Source: JAIRNF01 sp031551125 (GTDB lineage Bacteria; Bacteroidota; Bacteroidia; Bacteroidales; UBA932). Taken from it: a stretch of DNA of 64,000 nucleotides. The notes below the pieces were generated by a model, which worked only from the letters and a program-made list of their open reading frames with translations, searched no databases and had not been told where the DNA came from. Positions 8,017 to 16,460 of the stretch are shown here, in pieces. The translations under genes were made by a program, and so were the position numbers. Positions within the stretch are counted from its first letter, which is position 1. Each line of letters opens with the position of its first letter. The DNA is taken from positions 1 through 64,000 of the forward strand of contig JAVBOB010000001.1 of NCBI GenBank assembly GCA_031551125.1, read 5' to 3'.

Positions 8017-9348
8017 TTATAGGTTTTGCAAGTAATCAACTACGCTACTACGCTTCTTTTCTTTAGCAAGATCAAGCGCGTTTTGCCCTTTATCATTTTT
8101 TATACAGGGATCTGCTCCGGCAGCAATCAGCATTTGCACAACTTCTAGGTGTCCTTTTTCTGCCGCCCACTGTATGGCGGTTCCGCCATCGTGGGTTTGC
8201 TCGTTCAACGGACACCCTTTAGCTATAAGCACCTCTACCACGCGGATAAGCCCTGCTTCTGAAGTCATTTGAACAGCCGATTGTTTGTACTTATCTTTTG
8301 CCATTATATCGGCTCCGGCTTCAATCAGCATTAACGATTCCTCTCCTCTGCCCGAGTAGGCGGCCATTATCAACGGAGTAAACTCGTTGTTGTCGGGCGT
8401 GTTGAGGTTAGCGCCTGCTTTAATCAGGGCTTTCAGCGCTTTCTTTTTTCCTAGCCACGCGGCCATAAACAAAGGGGTGCATAACAGCTTATCTCGAACT
8501 TCCATGTCGGCTCCCTTCTCTACCAAAACCGTTATCACATCGGCTTCGTCTCCTTCGGCGGCAAAGTGTAATACGCTTTTCTTTTTTTCGGTGCATACGT
8601 TAACATCGGCTCCGGCAAGGGCAAGTTCGCGCACCAGCTTAAAATTGCCGTTGTCTGCGGCCTTCAGAATATCGCCTTTTACTTGTCCGGTTCTAAAAAT
8701 ATTCCCATTAGCTTTCAACACTTCCGACAATTTATCATAGCTAAGGTTACCACTGTCCTTCAAAACATCGGATGACAGAAGAATGGAGAGTTCTTCAGGT
8801 TTATGGTTAACAGGGAAGTTTACATCGTAGTCATAAGCTACCACCAACGCTTTGGGATGCTGCTTGAAGTTCATGTGAAAGTACAGCTGGTTAATGATAA
8901 TTTTTGCGCTGACTTCACCATCAATTACCAGCTCGCCACCATCATCGCCGTTTGTACCGCAAATGCAATTCTCGATTTCTACATTACCACGCACGTATAT
9001 GTTGGGAGAGCCATGCATGATAAGGTTTTTGGCTTTCAGGTTTCCGGTAACAAAGAGGAACGAACCCAAATCTTCTTCGCGCCAATCAATAAGCCCGTCA
9101 ACCGTAAGATCGCCATCAACTACAAGGTTTGGAGTACAGAACTCGTCATTAAGCCCAATGCTGATACCCGATAGCTCTAGGCTACCCTTGTGAATGAAGG
9201 TTTTCTGTTCAAGGTCTTCATAGCAATCAATAAAGGGGTATCCAACCGATTTGGATATGTTGTATAGCTCTTCCGCTTTTTCAGGTTCTATAAGTTGGGC
9301 AAAGCTTCCACAGCTTTTTCCGGTTAGTATTTTTTCTGCCTTCTTCAT
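8017..9348 (-). CDS. beta-helix domain fused to ankyrin repeats
   Basis: 443 residues. The N-terminal ~215 residues form the cluster's bactofilin-like beta-helix module (NLVVDGDLTVDGLIDW, FLFVTGNLKAKNLIMHG, GNVEIENCICG), ending near the family motif (LKANGNIFRT). From about residue 225 to the end there are some six ankyrin repeats, for example VLHFAAEGDEADVITVLVEKG, TPLFMAAWLGKKKALKAL and AIQWAAEKGHLEVVQMLIAAG. Ankyrin repeats mediate protein binding; a target is not evident. Such fusion of one core to different interaction modules is typical of this locus. Confidence 0.88.
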   Translation of the reverse strand: MKKAEKILTGKSCGSFAQLIEPEKAEELYNISKSVGYPFIDCYEDLEQKTFIHKGSLELSGISIGLNDEFCTPNLVVDGDLTVDGLIDWREEDLGSFLFVTGNLKAKNLIMHGSPNIYVRGNVEIENCICGTNGDDGGELVIDGEVSAKIIINQLYFHMNFKQHPKALVVAYDYDVNFPVNHKPEELSILLSSDVLKDSGNLSYDKLSEVLKANGNIFRTGQVKGDILKAADNGNFKLVRELALAGADVNVCTEKKKSVLHFAAEGDEADVITVLVEKGADMEVRDKLLCTPLFMAAWLGKKKALKALIKAGANLNTPDNNEFTPLIMAAYSGRGEESLMLIEAGADIMAKDKYKQSAVQMTSEAGLIRVVEVLIAKGCPLNEQTHDGGTAIQWAAEKGHLEVVQMLIAAGADPCIKNDKGQNALDLAKEKKRSSVVDYLQNL

Positions 9349-9379
9349 CTCTTAATATTTCTTTACTGTGAGTCTATAC

Positions 9380-9479
9380 GTCATTGCGAGCAATTCGCTT
9401 TCTGAATCGTGAAGCAACCTCTGGCTATCAAAGATTGGTTAGCTTCGCTGCCCTTCGGGTTGCTTCGGATGCAATGATG
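9380..9479. repeat. interspersed palindromic repeat, family B, copy 2
   Basis: Starts with GTCATTGCGAGCAATTCGCT and ends with TTCGGATGCAATGATG. The middle (GATTGGTTAGCTTCGCTGCC) is the reverse complement of part of B1. It fills the gap between two beta-helix genes. Confidence 0.75.
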
Positions 9480-9483
9480 TGGG

Positions 9484-10200
9484 CTAACTTCTGAAAATAG
9501 ATTTTCCTTCCCGTAGTGGTTCATACATGGCTTTACTGTCAACATAGTCGCAGTAGTCGTCCATTTCGTCCAGCTCCTCGGCCTCCTCTTCGCTCACAGG
9601 GTCAACCAGTATATCATGATTTATGAGATGGTAGAAAGCCCTATCGCTCATAAACTCAATATCGTTTTTCACCTTGTTGCTCTTGCCATTGTCAACACGA
9701 TATTCGTTGCCGTAAGCAAGCTTAAAGCTGATAGTCCCTTCTATTTTAAAGAAATGCTCTTCGGGATAAAAGAACCCGGCTGTAGCATTGCCTTTAATAA
9801 TGGCAAAACAATCGTTGTAGTGCCCAATAATTGCACCCTCCACGTCAACATTTCCCTTCACCTCAAGCGTGCCCCCTGTTATAAGATTTTTCGCTTTCAG
9901 ATTTCCTCCCACATAAATGTGGGTTGCCGGCTCATCATCGTAATGTTCCAGCAGGCCGTTAACCGTTAAGCTTCCTGTTACTATTAGGTTGCAAATTTCA
10001 TCACCTAATTCCAAATTGCCGTCGATAACCAAATCGCCAATGCAAACAACGGTATCGCATTCCATATCGTTGCTTTCAGCATAGTTCAGATGCCACTCCA
10101 TAAAATTTTCTTTAAGCTCCGAAGCGCTTAGTGTTTTATGGATTTCGTCCATGCTGATTTCGCCTTTTATCAGGCTGCGGGTATTTTTTAGTGTTGTCAT
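9484..10200 (-). CDS. bactofilin-like beta-helix protein, divergent paralogue
   Basis: 238 residues. The beta-helix turns are DLVIDGNLELGDEI, NLIVTGSLTVNGLLEH, IYVGGNLKAKNLITGG and GTLEVKGNVDVEGAIIGHY. Unlike its paralogues it lacks the GDDGGEL segment (replaced by NDCFAIIKGNATAG) and the AKQPEA-type block is altered. It ends with LREGKSIFRS, the family's C-terminal signature. The start could be internal, since the first 17 residues (to the Met in ISMDEIHKTLS) are not obviously conserved. Role unknown. Confidence 0.8.
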   Translation of the reverse strand: MTTLKNTRSLIKGEISMDEIHKTLSASELKENFMEWHLNYAESNDMECDTVVCIGDLVIDGNLELGDEICNLIVTGSLTVNGLLEHYDDEPATHIYVGGNLKAKNLITGGTLEVKGNVDVEGAIIGHYNDCFAIIKGNATAGFFYPEEHFFKIEGTISFKLAYGNEYRVDNGKSNKVKNDIEFMSDRAFYHLINHDILVDPVSEEEAEELDEMDDYCDYVDSKAMYEPLREGKSIFRS

Positions 10201-10247
10201 TTGTATGTTTTTTCGTGTAATTCTTGGTTCTTTTTAGGCAACGACGT

Positions 10248-10628
10248 TTAGTATTCGGGTACTTGAGCGGTAAACTCTACACCATCAACGGTGCATGATT
10301 TAGCGTAGAGCGACAGGCTACAGCTTGTTTGTTCTGACCCCGGATAGTAGCTGCCGTTTTCGTAAATTTGATTTGCCAGCTTTACTTCGCGAAATACCAC
10401 GCTACGTTGCTTACTTCCGCCGATTATAATGGTAACATCCGCCGATTGGTATTGCCCGGCGGCAAGACGCAGTATGGGTTGTGGTATTTGTTCGTACCAC
10501 GAAAAGTCTAAGGATATTTGACCATTCTCAGCATTTACGGGAAGCCTGTAGCTGTAAGAGTAAGTGTTGTATTTGTACACATCGGTTTTGCCTGTACTTG
10601 TTCGTAGGGTTAGTTCCAGCTCTATCAT
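10248..10628 (-). CDS. small beta-rich protein, possibly Hcp/TssD-like
   Basis: 126 residues, nearly all predicted beta strand. The order resembles Bacteroidota type VI tube proteins (TssD/Hcp): a strand ending in YSYSYRLPV, then GQISLDFSW, then ADVTIIIGG, VVFREVKLANQIYE and a final SCSLSLYAKSC strand. The similarity is in layout only and no exact motif proves it. No other type VI genes are in the window. It may be an unrelated small beta-barrel. It is co-oriented with the cluster, 48 bases upstream of a beta-helix gene. Confidence 0.65.
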   Translation of the reverse strand: MIELELTLRTSTGKTDVYKYNTYSYSYRLPVNAENGQISLDFSWYEQIPQPILRLAAGQYQSADVTIIIGGSKQRSVVFREVKLANQIYENGSYYPGSEQTSCSLSLYAKSCTVDGVEFTAQVPEY

Positions 10629-10676
10629 AGTGTTATAAGTTATTATGGTTATTTTGTTATTCGTTGTTATTTGTTG

Positions 10677-10834
10677 AGGCTCCGTTAGTAGCCGAATCTT
10701 TGTAGTAGGTTTGCTCTGTCTGCTGTTCGTTCCGTTAGGAGCGACATCTTATCTTCTGTTTGAGATGCTGCTCCTAACGGAGCAGATTTGCTATACGCTT
10801 TTTCTTTCTACAAAGATGTTGCTCCGTAGGAGCA
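10677..10834. repeat. interspersed palindromic repeat, family A, copy 2
   Basis: Same nested inverted-repeat layout as copy 1: outer GGCTCCGTTAGTAGC ... CTTTGTAG with CTACAAAGATGTTGCTCCG, and inner TCCGTTAGGAGCGACATCTT with GAGATGCTGCTCCTAACGGA. Followed at once by a family B copy. Confidence 0.85.
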
Positions 10835-10841
10835 AATTTAC

Positions 10842-10957
10842 GGTCATTGCGAGCGAAGCGAAGCAATCCCTGCGCTATATATCGCGCTAGTTAATCCATG
10901 CATTTGACACACAGAGATTGCTTCGTGATTCAAAAAGCGAATCACTCGCAATGACGG
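10842..10957. repeat. interspersed palindromic repeat, family B, copy 3
   Basis: Arms GGTCATTGCGAGCGAAGCGA and GCGAATCACTCGCAATGACG, with inner AGATTGCTTCGTGATTC. With A2 it makes up the 336-base gap between the giant WGR protein gene and the Hcp-like gene. No other feature is seen there. Confidence 0.85.
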
Positions 10958-10964
10958 GCGGGCA

Positions 10965-13900
10965 TTATTTACCGCCTTTTGCCTGCCAGGCCAAGAAGTT
11001 TTTGTCTTTCTTTAGGTCTGCAAAATCGCCAAAGTCGGAATATTTTGACAGTACGAAGTCAACAATACGGTAAGCCTCATCGGTGCGACCCAGCTTAAGC
11101 AGAATGCGCACTTTCGTATCGTAAATGTAGTAGTGGCTGCTACCTTCAATACAATCTATACCGCGTTCAACGGCTTTTAGCGCTTCTTCCAGCTGTCCTG
11201 TTTCCATTAAGAACCATCCAAGCGAGTTTCCGGCTTCGCGGTTTACCTCTTTATGGAACTGTCCCTCATCGGTGAAGACCCAGATTAAGCCAACAGGCGG
11301 AACCAGCTCTAAGGCCTTGCGGTTGTATGCAATCAGCTGTTGCAGGGCAGCCTCGCGCTCTTTGCCGTCTATGTTGGCTATTAATCGGCCTAAGCAGTAC
11401 ACAAGCCCGTAGTAAGTGTATTGTAGGTTGTAGGTGGTGCAGGGCTTGCCCGATTCGAACAGCGTAACGGCTTCTTCGAACGTTTTCATGGCTTCTTGCT
11501 TTTTGCCGTTAACCATTTGTTCTGCGCCTTTCTTTACAATTTTATCTACCGCACCTTCCTTTTCCCTTTCCCTATCAATACTCTTGCACCTTCTAAGGTC
11601 GAACTTAACGCCTGTGGGGAAGGTTTCGAAAATGCGCTTAAGCGTAGCCTCATTCAGCTGGGCGTACTCTAGCTTTACCTCTTTGAGGTTTTTCAATGCA
11701 AAGAACGATTCGGGCAGCGTTTCCAATTCCGTAAAGCTGATGGTAAGCTTCTGTAGCTTGGGCATATTGGTAAAAGCGTTTTCGGGCAACCGCTTTAGGC
11801 ATTTTCGCTCTACAATGTGCTTACCCGCTTTTGAGCTGTACTCCTTTTCTTCGCCCCAGCGGCTTAGGTCTAGCTCTTCCAGCGAGGGGATATTCCATAT
11901 TTGCGGCAGTTCCAACAGCTCCAGCTTAGCATAAGGTCTTGAACCGCCGTCGAGGGTTAGCTTGCGCAGGTGTGTTAGCTTGGAAAGGTCGCAAACCTTT
12001 TCAACCAAACCAAGGCAGTCAATCTCAAGTTCCTCCAGCATTTGCAGCTTAAGAAAGCGGTCGCCAATTTCGGCCAGCGGTAAGCTTTCCAGCTTAAGCG
12101 TCTTCAGGTTTTTTAAATCGAATATTACGGTGGCCTTACCCGTTATTTTACAGATAGACAGCTTATCCAAGCTGTCCAGCTTAGCCATTGATTGCGGCAG
12201 GTCGCAGCATGTTTCCTGAAGATAAAGTTCCTTTAGCCCGCTCAGGTCACCGATTTCGTTGGGTAGCGATTTCAGGCTGTACAGGTATTTAAGGTTGAGT
12301 GATCGCAGCTCCTTCAGCTTACCAATCTCTGCAGGAAGAGTTTCCAGGCGGCACAGGTACTTAAGATTGAGCGAGCGTAGCTTCTGCAGCTTACCAATCT
12401 CTGCAGGCAAGGTTTCCAGTATGTTATGTTCCAAATCCAAATCTTCCAGCTCGCTCAGCTCTCCAATGCGAGGTGAAAGCACCTCGAGGTCGTTATTGCT
12501 AAGGTCTAGCACCTTTAGCTTAGTAAAGCGGAACAGCTGCTCGGGAAGTTTCTTTATGTGCCTTCCGGACAGGTCTAATCTTGTAATCTCATCAGCGTTT
12601 TTTAGCAGCTCGTTCAGCTCTTTTACCAGCGCTTCACTGGCAGGCATGGCATTTTTGCGCAAGATAGGCGCACCTTCCTGCATAGCTTTTCGAATAGCCC
12701 GGTAATCCATGCTTTCGCCATCGTCATCTATGAATTTTGGAAGCAGCGCTTTTAGGGCCTCATCACTATCAAAGTCAATGGCACAGTTCGTCTGGTAATC
12801 GTTGATAATCATTGCTTCCGGCTGCTTTGCAAACCACATACTGAAGTATAGTATGTTCACAATAAGCTTAGCTCTTGTATTTCCGCCTATGTTCAGCTCT
12901 CCTCCGTCATCGCCAAACATTCCCATAATGCCATTTTCAACCTCCACGTTGCCTCTTATCGATACGTTGGCACAGCCGCCCAGCAAAAGGTTTTTTGCCT
13001 TAACGTTTCCGGTAACCAGCAAAAAGCTGCCATCTAGGTCGGTAGCCCACTCAAGGTCGCCATCTACTATTAAATCACCATCAACAATAAGGTTGAATTC
13101 GCCACCATTTACCGAGCCAACGTGCAGGTTTCCCTTGTGCAGGCAGGTTTCTTGCTCATCTGCAAAATCAAGAAAGGGGAAGTTAATATCCTCGGATATT
13201 TTGTAGGTTTCCTCTGCCTCTTCCGCATTAACAAGCGCAATAATTTCTTTGTAGTTTTTATCAGTCAGGCTTTGAATGTTTGTAGTTTGAGAGCTTTTGT
13301 TGCTGCTCTTTGCTTCGGCAGCTGCTTTGGGTTTGGCTACTGTAGGCTCAGCGGTAGCAAGCCCGTTTTCTACATGGTAGTCCTTAATCAGTTCGGCCAG
13401 CTCGGTAACAACCGAGTAGAACGTCATATCGCCCTCGTGCCAGCCATCGTTCATGCCCAAATCCTGATAGTCGAAGTGGCGCACCTTCATTTCGCCTGTG
13501 GTATCGGCACTGCTAATAACGTAGAGGTAGAAACGTTCGCCTTCGGGGCTGGCGCAAAACAGCAAGCCGTCATTCATAATTTCTCCTTCCTCATCGTAAT
13601 CTTCAAACTCCTCGCGGTATTCGCTGGTTTGCTCTACCATTTCTTCCGGAGAAAGCAGGCTCGTATTATTTCCGCTGCCCTGTCCTAACAGCTCACCATC
13701 GAAGTAGAACATTCCGTAGCGGGTAACGAAATCGGTGTATGAAGCAGGTAGCTTCACCTTTAGCTTTTTTTCTGCCTTGGCTATTTCTTTTGCTGTAACA
13801 AGGTCTGAGAATTCAACCGATTCTTCAATACCGTTTGCCTCTAACCATTCATTCAGCTCATCTAACACCTGCTTTGCCTGTTCGGCCTGAGCTGTTGATG

Positions 13901-14135
13901 CAGAGGCTGTGGTTACAGCACCTTCCGTGGCAGCCTCAACGTAGCCTTTTTTTGTCTTTTCAGCAATCAGCTTATCGGCTTCTTTTTTGCAGGCAGCTTC
14001 ACTATCAAATGATTTGCTGCCGGTTTGCCCCGCTGCACCTACCTTACCATAGGTAGTTGTGAGTTCAGAGCCATTTACCTCAATAGTCCAAAACTTGTTC
14101 GACTTATCGTCCGTGTAGATGAATGTGCACTTCAT
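10965..14135 (-). CDS. giant modular protein: WGR, SUKH, beta-helix, leucine-rich repeats, TPR
   Basis: 1056 residues and first gene of the cluster. Modules in order: a WGR domain (about 1-68; the signature is YGKVG in place of WGRxG); a SUKH/SMI1-KNR4 domain (about 90-255, with AKAEKKLKVKLPASYTDFV and EEMVEQT); a Lys/Ala/Ser linker; the cluster's beta-helix module (about 290-500, NLIVDGDLIVDGDLEW, ending MQEGAPILRK); 9-11 leucine-rich repeats (about 510-830, LPAEIGKL repeated); and a C-terminal TPR part. WGR domains are known from PARPs and other nucleic-acid-associated proteins, and SUKH domains are common in toxin-immunity proteins. Cytoplasmic. Its function as a multi-target binding protein is inference. 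Confidence 0.88.
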   Translation of the reverse strand: MKCTFIYTDDKSNKFWTIEVNGSELTTTYGKVGAAGQTGSKSFDSEAACKKEADKLIAEKTKKGYVEAATEGAVTTASASTAQAEQAKQVLDELNEWLEANGIEESVEFSDLVTAKEIAKAEKKLKVKLPASYTDFVTRYGMFYFDGELLGQGSGNNTSLLSPEEMVEQTSEYREEFEDYDEEGEIMNDGLLFCASPEGERFYLYVISSADTTGEMKVRHFDYQDLGMNDGWHEGDMTFYSVVTELAELIKDYHVENGLATAEPTVAKPKAAAEAKSSNKSSQTTNIQSLTDKNYKEIIALVNAEEAEETYKISEDINFPFLDFADEQETCLHKGNLHVGSVNGGEFNLIVDGDLIVDGDLEWATDLDGSFLLVTGNVKAKNLLLGGCANVSIRGNVEVENGIMGMFGDDGGELNIGGNTRAKLIVNILYFSMWFAKQPEAMIINDYQTNCAIDFDSDEALKALLPKFIDDDGESMDYRAIRKAMQEGAPILRKNAMPASEALVKELNELLKNADEITRLDLSGRHIKKLPEQLFRFTKLKVLDLSNNDLEVLSPRIGELSELEDLDLEHNILETLPAEIGKLQKLRSLNLKYLCRLETLPAEIGKLKELRSLNLKYLYSLKSLPNEIGDLSGLKELYLQETCCDLPQSMAKLDSLDKLSICKITGKATVIFDLKNLKTLKLESLPLAEIGDRFLKLQMLEELEIDCLGLVEKVCDLSKLTHLRKLTLDGGSRPYAKLELLELPQIWNIPSLEELDLSRWGEEKEYSSKAGKHIVERKCLKRLPENAFTNMPKLQKLTISFTELETLPESFFALKNLKEVKLEYAQLNEATLKRIFETFPTGVKFDLRRCKSIDREREKEGAVDKIVKKGAEQMVNGKKQEAMKTFEEAVTLFESGKPCTTYNLQYTYYGLVYCLGRLIANIDGKEREAALQQLIAYNRKALELVPPVGLIWVFTDEGQFHKEVNREAGNSLGWFLMETGQLEEALKAVERGIDCIEGSSHYYIYDTKVRILLKLGRTDEAYRIVDFVLSKYSDFGDFADLKKDKNFLAWQAKGGK

Positions 14136-14200
14136 GGGTTGTATAGTTTTGTTATTTAGCCGCTTAGCGGTGAATTTTGGTTTGTTGTTGCTTTGTTGGG

Positions 14201-14208
14201 CAAATGTA
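14201..14208 (-). promoter_or_regulatory. candidate -7 box for the beta-helix cluster
   Basis: On the minus strand TACATTTG matches the Bacteroidota -7 consensus TAnnTTTG, 66 bases upstream of the start of the giant WGR gene. No good -33 TTTG is seen at the right distance, so the call is modest. Confidence 0.4.
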
Positions 14209-14242
14209 TGGTTTAGGGAATGTATAACAGGTAAAAACTACG

Positions 14243-14257
14243 ATTACATTTTGTATA
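14243..14257. promoter_or_regulatory. 15-base motif shared with the XRE gene promoter
   Basis: ATTACATTTTGTATA here is the exact reverse complement of bases 52284-52298 upstream of the DUF2975-like/XRE pair, where it is part of a direct repeat. Both copies lie in promoter regions. Chance matches of 15 bases within a window this long are possible. Confidence 0.3.
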
Positions 14258-14273
14258 GGTTTGCGTTAAAATG

Positions 14274-14294
14274 ATGTATACAATTTGTATACAT
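14274..14294. promoter_or_regulatory. 21-base perfect palindrome, candidate operator
   Basis: ATGTATACAA, one central base, then TTGTATACAT: perfect 10-base arms. It covers the -33 TTTG of the promoter for the TPR-TM-HTH gene and lies in the divergent region shared with the beta-helix cluster, which is the position expected for a repressor site. Confidence 0.6.
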
Positions 14295-14315
14295 TGCTAC
14301 TTTTCGTTAATTTTG
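14284..14315 (+). promoter_or_regulatory. Bacteroidota-type promoter of the TPR-TM-HTH gene
   Basis: TTTG at 14284-14287, a 20-base spacer, and TAATTTTG at 14308-14315 match the TTTG-N19-21-TAnnTTTG consensus. The expected start of transcription is about 20 bases before the ATG at 14337. Confidence 0.6.
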
Positions 14316-14336
14316 CAAACCCTCAAGCCATTAGTA

Positions 14337-16166
14337 ATGAATAAAATACTTTTGTCTATATCGTTTATTTTGATTGGATTTGCCGCTGGCGCCCAACAAA
14401 AATTGATAGACTCTCTTCAGCGTTACAGCTACCAGCCTGATATTAAGCCGGAAACATGTGTGAAAAGTTTGGCTGACTTAGGCTATTTAATGCGTTTTAC
14501 AGATAGGAAGCAAGCATTGCTTATTGGTAATGAGGCAATTAAAATTAGTTGGGGGGTTAAAGATAAGCAATACGCCTCTTACGCTTGGATGCGTATTTAT
14601 AATACCTACCGGGCTATAGATAGCGTGACAATGATACTAACATCTATTGATAGCGCGATGTACTACGCTAAGCAAAGCCAAAATCCGGTGGCTTTGGGAA
14701 ATGCTTATCGAATAGAGGGCAACTATGCATACGCCAAGAATAACGTTGAGAAGGCTGTGCTTGATTTGCTGAAGGCGTTGGATTATTTGAGAAACGAAAA
14801 GGGGCAAGATGAGCCTATTGGGCTGGTATGCTATATGTTATCAAGTATATTTGTAACGCAAAAAGATTTGACAGATGCAAAAAAATACATTGATGTATTG
14901 ATGGCTTATAGCAGCAAAGACAACTTTGACGCAATGAGCTATGCGAACTTTTCCTATAGCAGCTACTACTACTATCGATTTAGGCAAACGGATAATATGG
15001 CCGATTTGGATTCGGCAATATACTTTTCCGGAAAGACCTGTGATATTTTCCGCCAGCACGAGGATGTGCTGCAAGTTCGCTTTGCGGCAGGCAATGCTGC
15101 GCTAAATCTTGCCAGCTACCTGTGGGTTAAAAATCCTGATACACCTCAAGATACGATATTCAAGTACACCGGAATGGCAGTAGAATGGGCAAGCAAAATA
15201 AGAGATATGGCTGTGATTGCCAACGCTTATGGGCTAATGAGTGAGTACTTGTGCCAAGACGGGCAGCACCAAAAGGCTGAACGTACCTTGCTGATGTCTC
15301 TTAAAATGCTGGAGGATTTTGACGCTTTCCCTTCTGTAAAAATAAATATTGGAGCAGCGCTGTTACGATGGGCGGAACGATACGGGGGTAAGGACGATAT
15401 AATGAAATACCATAACCTTTACCTAAACCTCTACAAAGCCACTTATGATGCAAAGCAAGCCGCTACAATAAAGGAGTTAGACGCGAATTTCAACCAGGAG
15501 AAGAAAGAGCTTGAGATAAACGCTCTTCAAAAAAAAAATGAGTTCAACCGAAAAGTAATTATCGGGACACTCATATTTTGTCTGGTAGTTATGGTATTCG
15601 CTTTCCTGTTGTCCCGTTCTATAAAGAAGTCTAAAAAGCAGCACAAGCTGTTGCTAGCCTCACTGGCTAAGGAAGCCGAAGCGGAAAAAAAGCTGACAGA
15701 GGAAAGGTCTTTACGCTCGGAGTTAGAGCACCGGTTGACTTTGCAACAAAACGAACAGCTGCAGAAGGAAGTGCTGGCGGGGGCTGTGCAGCTGCAACAG
15801 AAAAACGAGCTGCTTGAAAATTTGCGAAAGGAAATTCAGAGTAGTGGACAGAAGCCCGATTTAGATAGAATTATCAAGGATAACTTGGATGGCGACGATT
15901 ACTTTGAGGACTTTAAATCGTTGGTAAAAGATATTCACCCCGATTTCTTTAAACGCTTACAAGCAAAAGCGAACAAACCGCTTACCGACTTGGATTTAAA
16001 GTACTGCGTATATATTTACATGAACATTTCATCAAAGCAAATGGCTTCTATGCTGCACGTGGAGTACAATACCATACGTATGAACAAAAGCCGTTTGAAG
16101 AAGAAGTTCAACCTGCCTGAAGCTGATAATCTGGAACATTTTATAAAGGGTATTGCGGCGGAGTAA
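14337..16166 (+). CDS. TPR - transmembrane - coiled coil - HTH regulator
   Basis: 609 residues from the ATG at 14337, chosen because a signal peptide follows (NKILLSISFILIGFAAGAQ); an upstream ATG at 14271 would bury it. About 350 residues of TPR-like helices in the periplasm are followed by one membrane span (VIIGTLIFCLVVMVFAFLL, near residue 405), a cytoplasmic coiled coil, and a C-terminal helix-turn-helix (SSKQMASMLHVEYNTIRMNK). This architecture is common in Bacteroidota regulators that sense a periplasmic signal and bind DNA. It is divergent from the beta-helix cluster, so it may control it through the shared intergenic region; that is inference. Confidence 0.85.
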   Translation: MNKILLSISFILIGFAAGAQQKLIDSLQRYSYQPDIKPETCVKSLADLGYLMRFTDRKQALLIGNEAIKISWGVKDKQYASYAWMRIYNTYRAIDSVTMILTSIDSAMYYAKQSQNPVALGNAYRIEGNYAYAKNNVEKAVLDLLKALDYLRNEKGQDEPIGLVCYMLSSIFVTQKDLTDAKKYIDVLMAYSSKDNFDAMSYANFSYSSYYYYRFRQTDNMADLDSAIYFSGKTCDIFRQHEDVLQVRFAAGNAALNLASYLWVKNPDTPQDTIFKYTGMAVEWASKIRDMAVIANAYGLMSEYLCQDGQHQKAERTLLMSLKMLEDFDAFPSVKINIGAALLRWAERYGGKDDIMKYHNLYLNLYKATYDAKQAATIKELDANFNQEKKELEINALQKKNEFNRKVIIGTLIFCLVVMVFAFLLSRSIKKSKKQHKLLLASLAKEAEAEKKLTEERSLRSELEHRLTLQQNEQLQKEVLAGAVQLQQKNELLENLRKEIQSSGQKPDLDRIIKDNLDGDDYFEDFKSLVKDIHPDFFKRLQAKANKPLTDLDLKYCVYIYMNISSKQMASMLHVEYNTIRMNKSRLKKKFNLPEADNLEHFIKGIAAE

Positions 16167-16171
16167 TAGCG

Positions 16172-16248
16172 CCGTCATTGCGAGGCGTTTTTTGCCGAAG
16201 CAATCTGCTTACTTTGAGCAGATTGCTTCGCTTTGCTCGCAATGACGA
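16172..16248. repeat. interspersed palindromic repeat, family B, short copy 4
   Basis: CCGTCATTGCGAG ... CTCGCAATGACG with inner GAAGCAATCTGCTTA / GCAGATTGCTTCG. Just after the TPR-TM-HTH stop codon, so it may also act as a transcript end. Confidence 0.8.
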
Positions 16249-16271
16249 TGTTGGGGGTAGGTTTGGTCTTA

Positions 16272-16447
16272 TGGCTCCGTTAGGAGCCCCATCTTTGTGG
16301 CTCACAATGCTTATCAGTATTTCATCGCTCTGTTAGGAGCGACATCTTAATTTGTTGCTGATTTTCATAAAGGAAGACGCCGCTCTGTTAGGAGCGGAAA
16401 CGATTTACTCATACTATTTCTACAACGATGTTGTTCCTACGGAACAA
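16272..16447. repeat. interspersed palindromic repeat, family A, copy 3
   Basis: Contains GGCTCCGTTAGGAGCCCCATC, GCTCTGTTAGGAGCGACATC and the right arm CTACAACGATGTTGTTCCTA. The inner hairpin is rearranged: the CTCTGTTAGGAGCG unit occurs twice in the same orientation. With B4 it fills the gap before the EamA gene. Confidence 0.78.
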
Positions 16448-16460
16448 GCCCGCTGCTCCA

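Noticed and set aside
10248..10628. A full type VI secretion locus around the Hcp-like gene
   Set aside because: No sheath, baseplate, ClpV or membrane-complex genes are present in the window, so only a lone Hcp-like similarity is reported.
12259..13206. Plus-strand frames over the giant WGR protein
   Set aside because: Shadows of the leucine-rich and beta-helix coding sequence; Ser/Arg-rich with no protein-like pattern.
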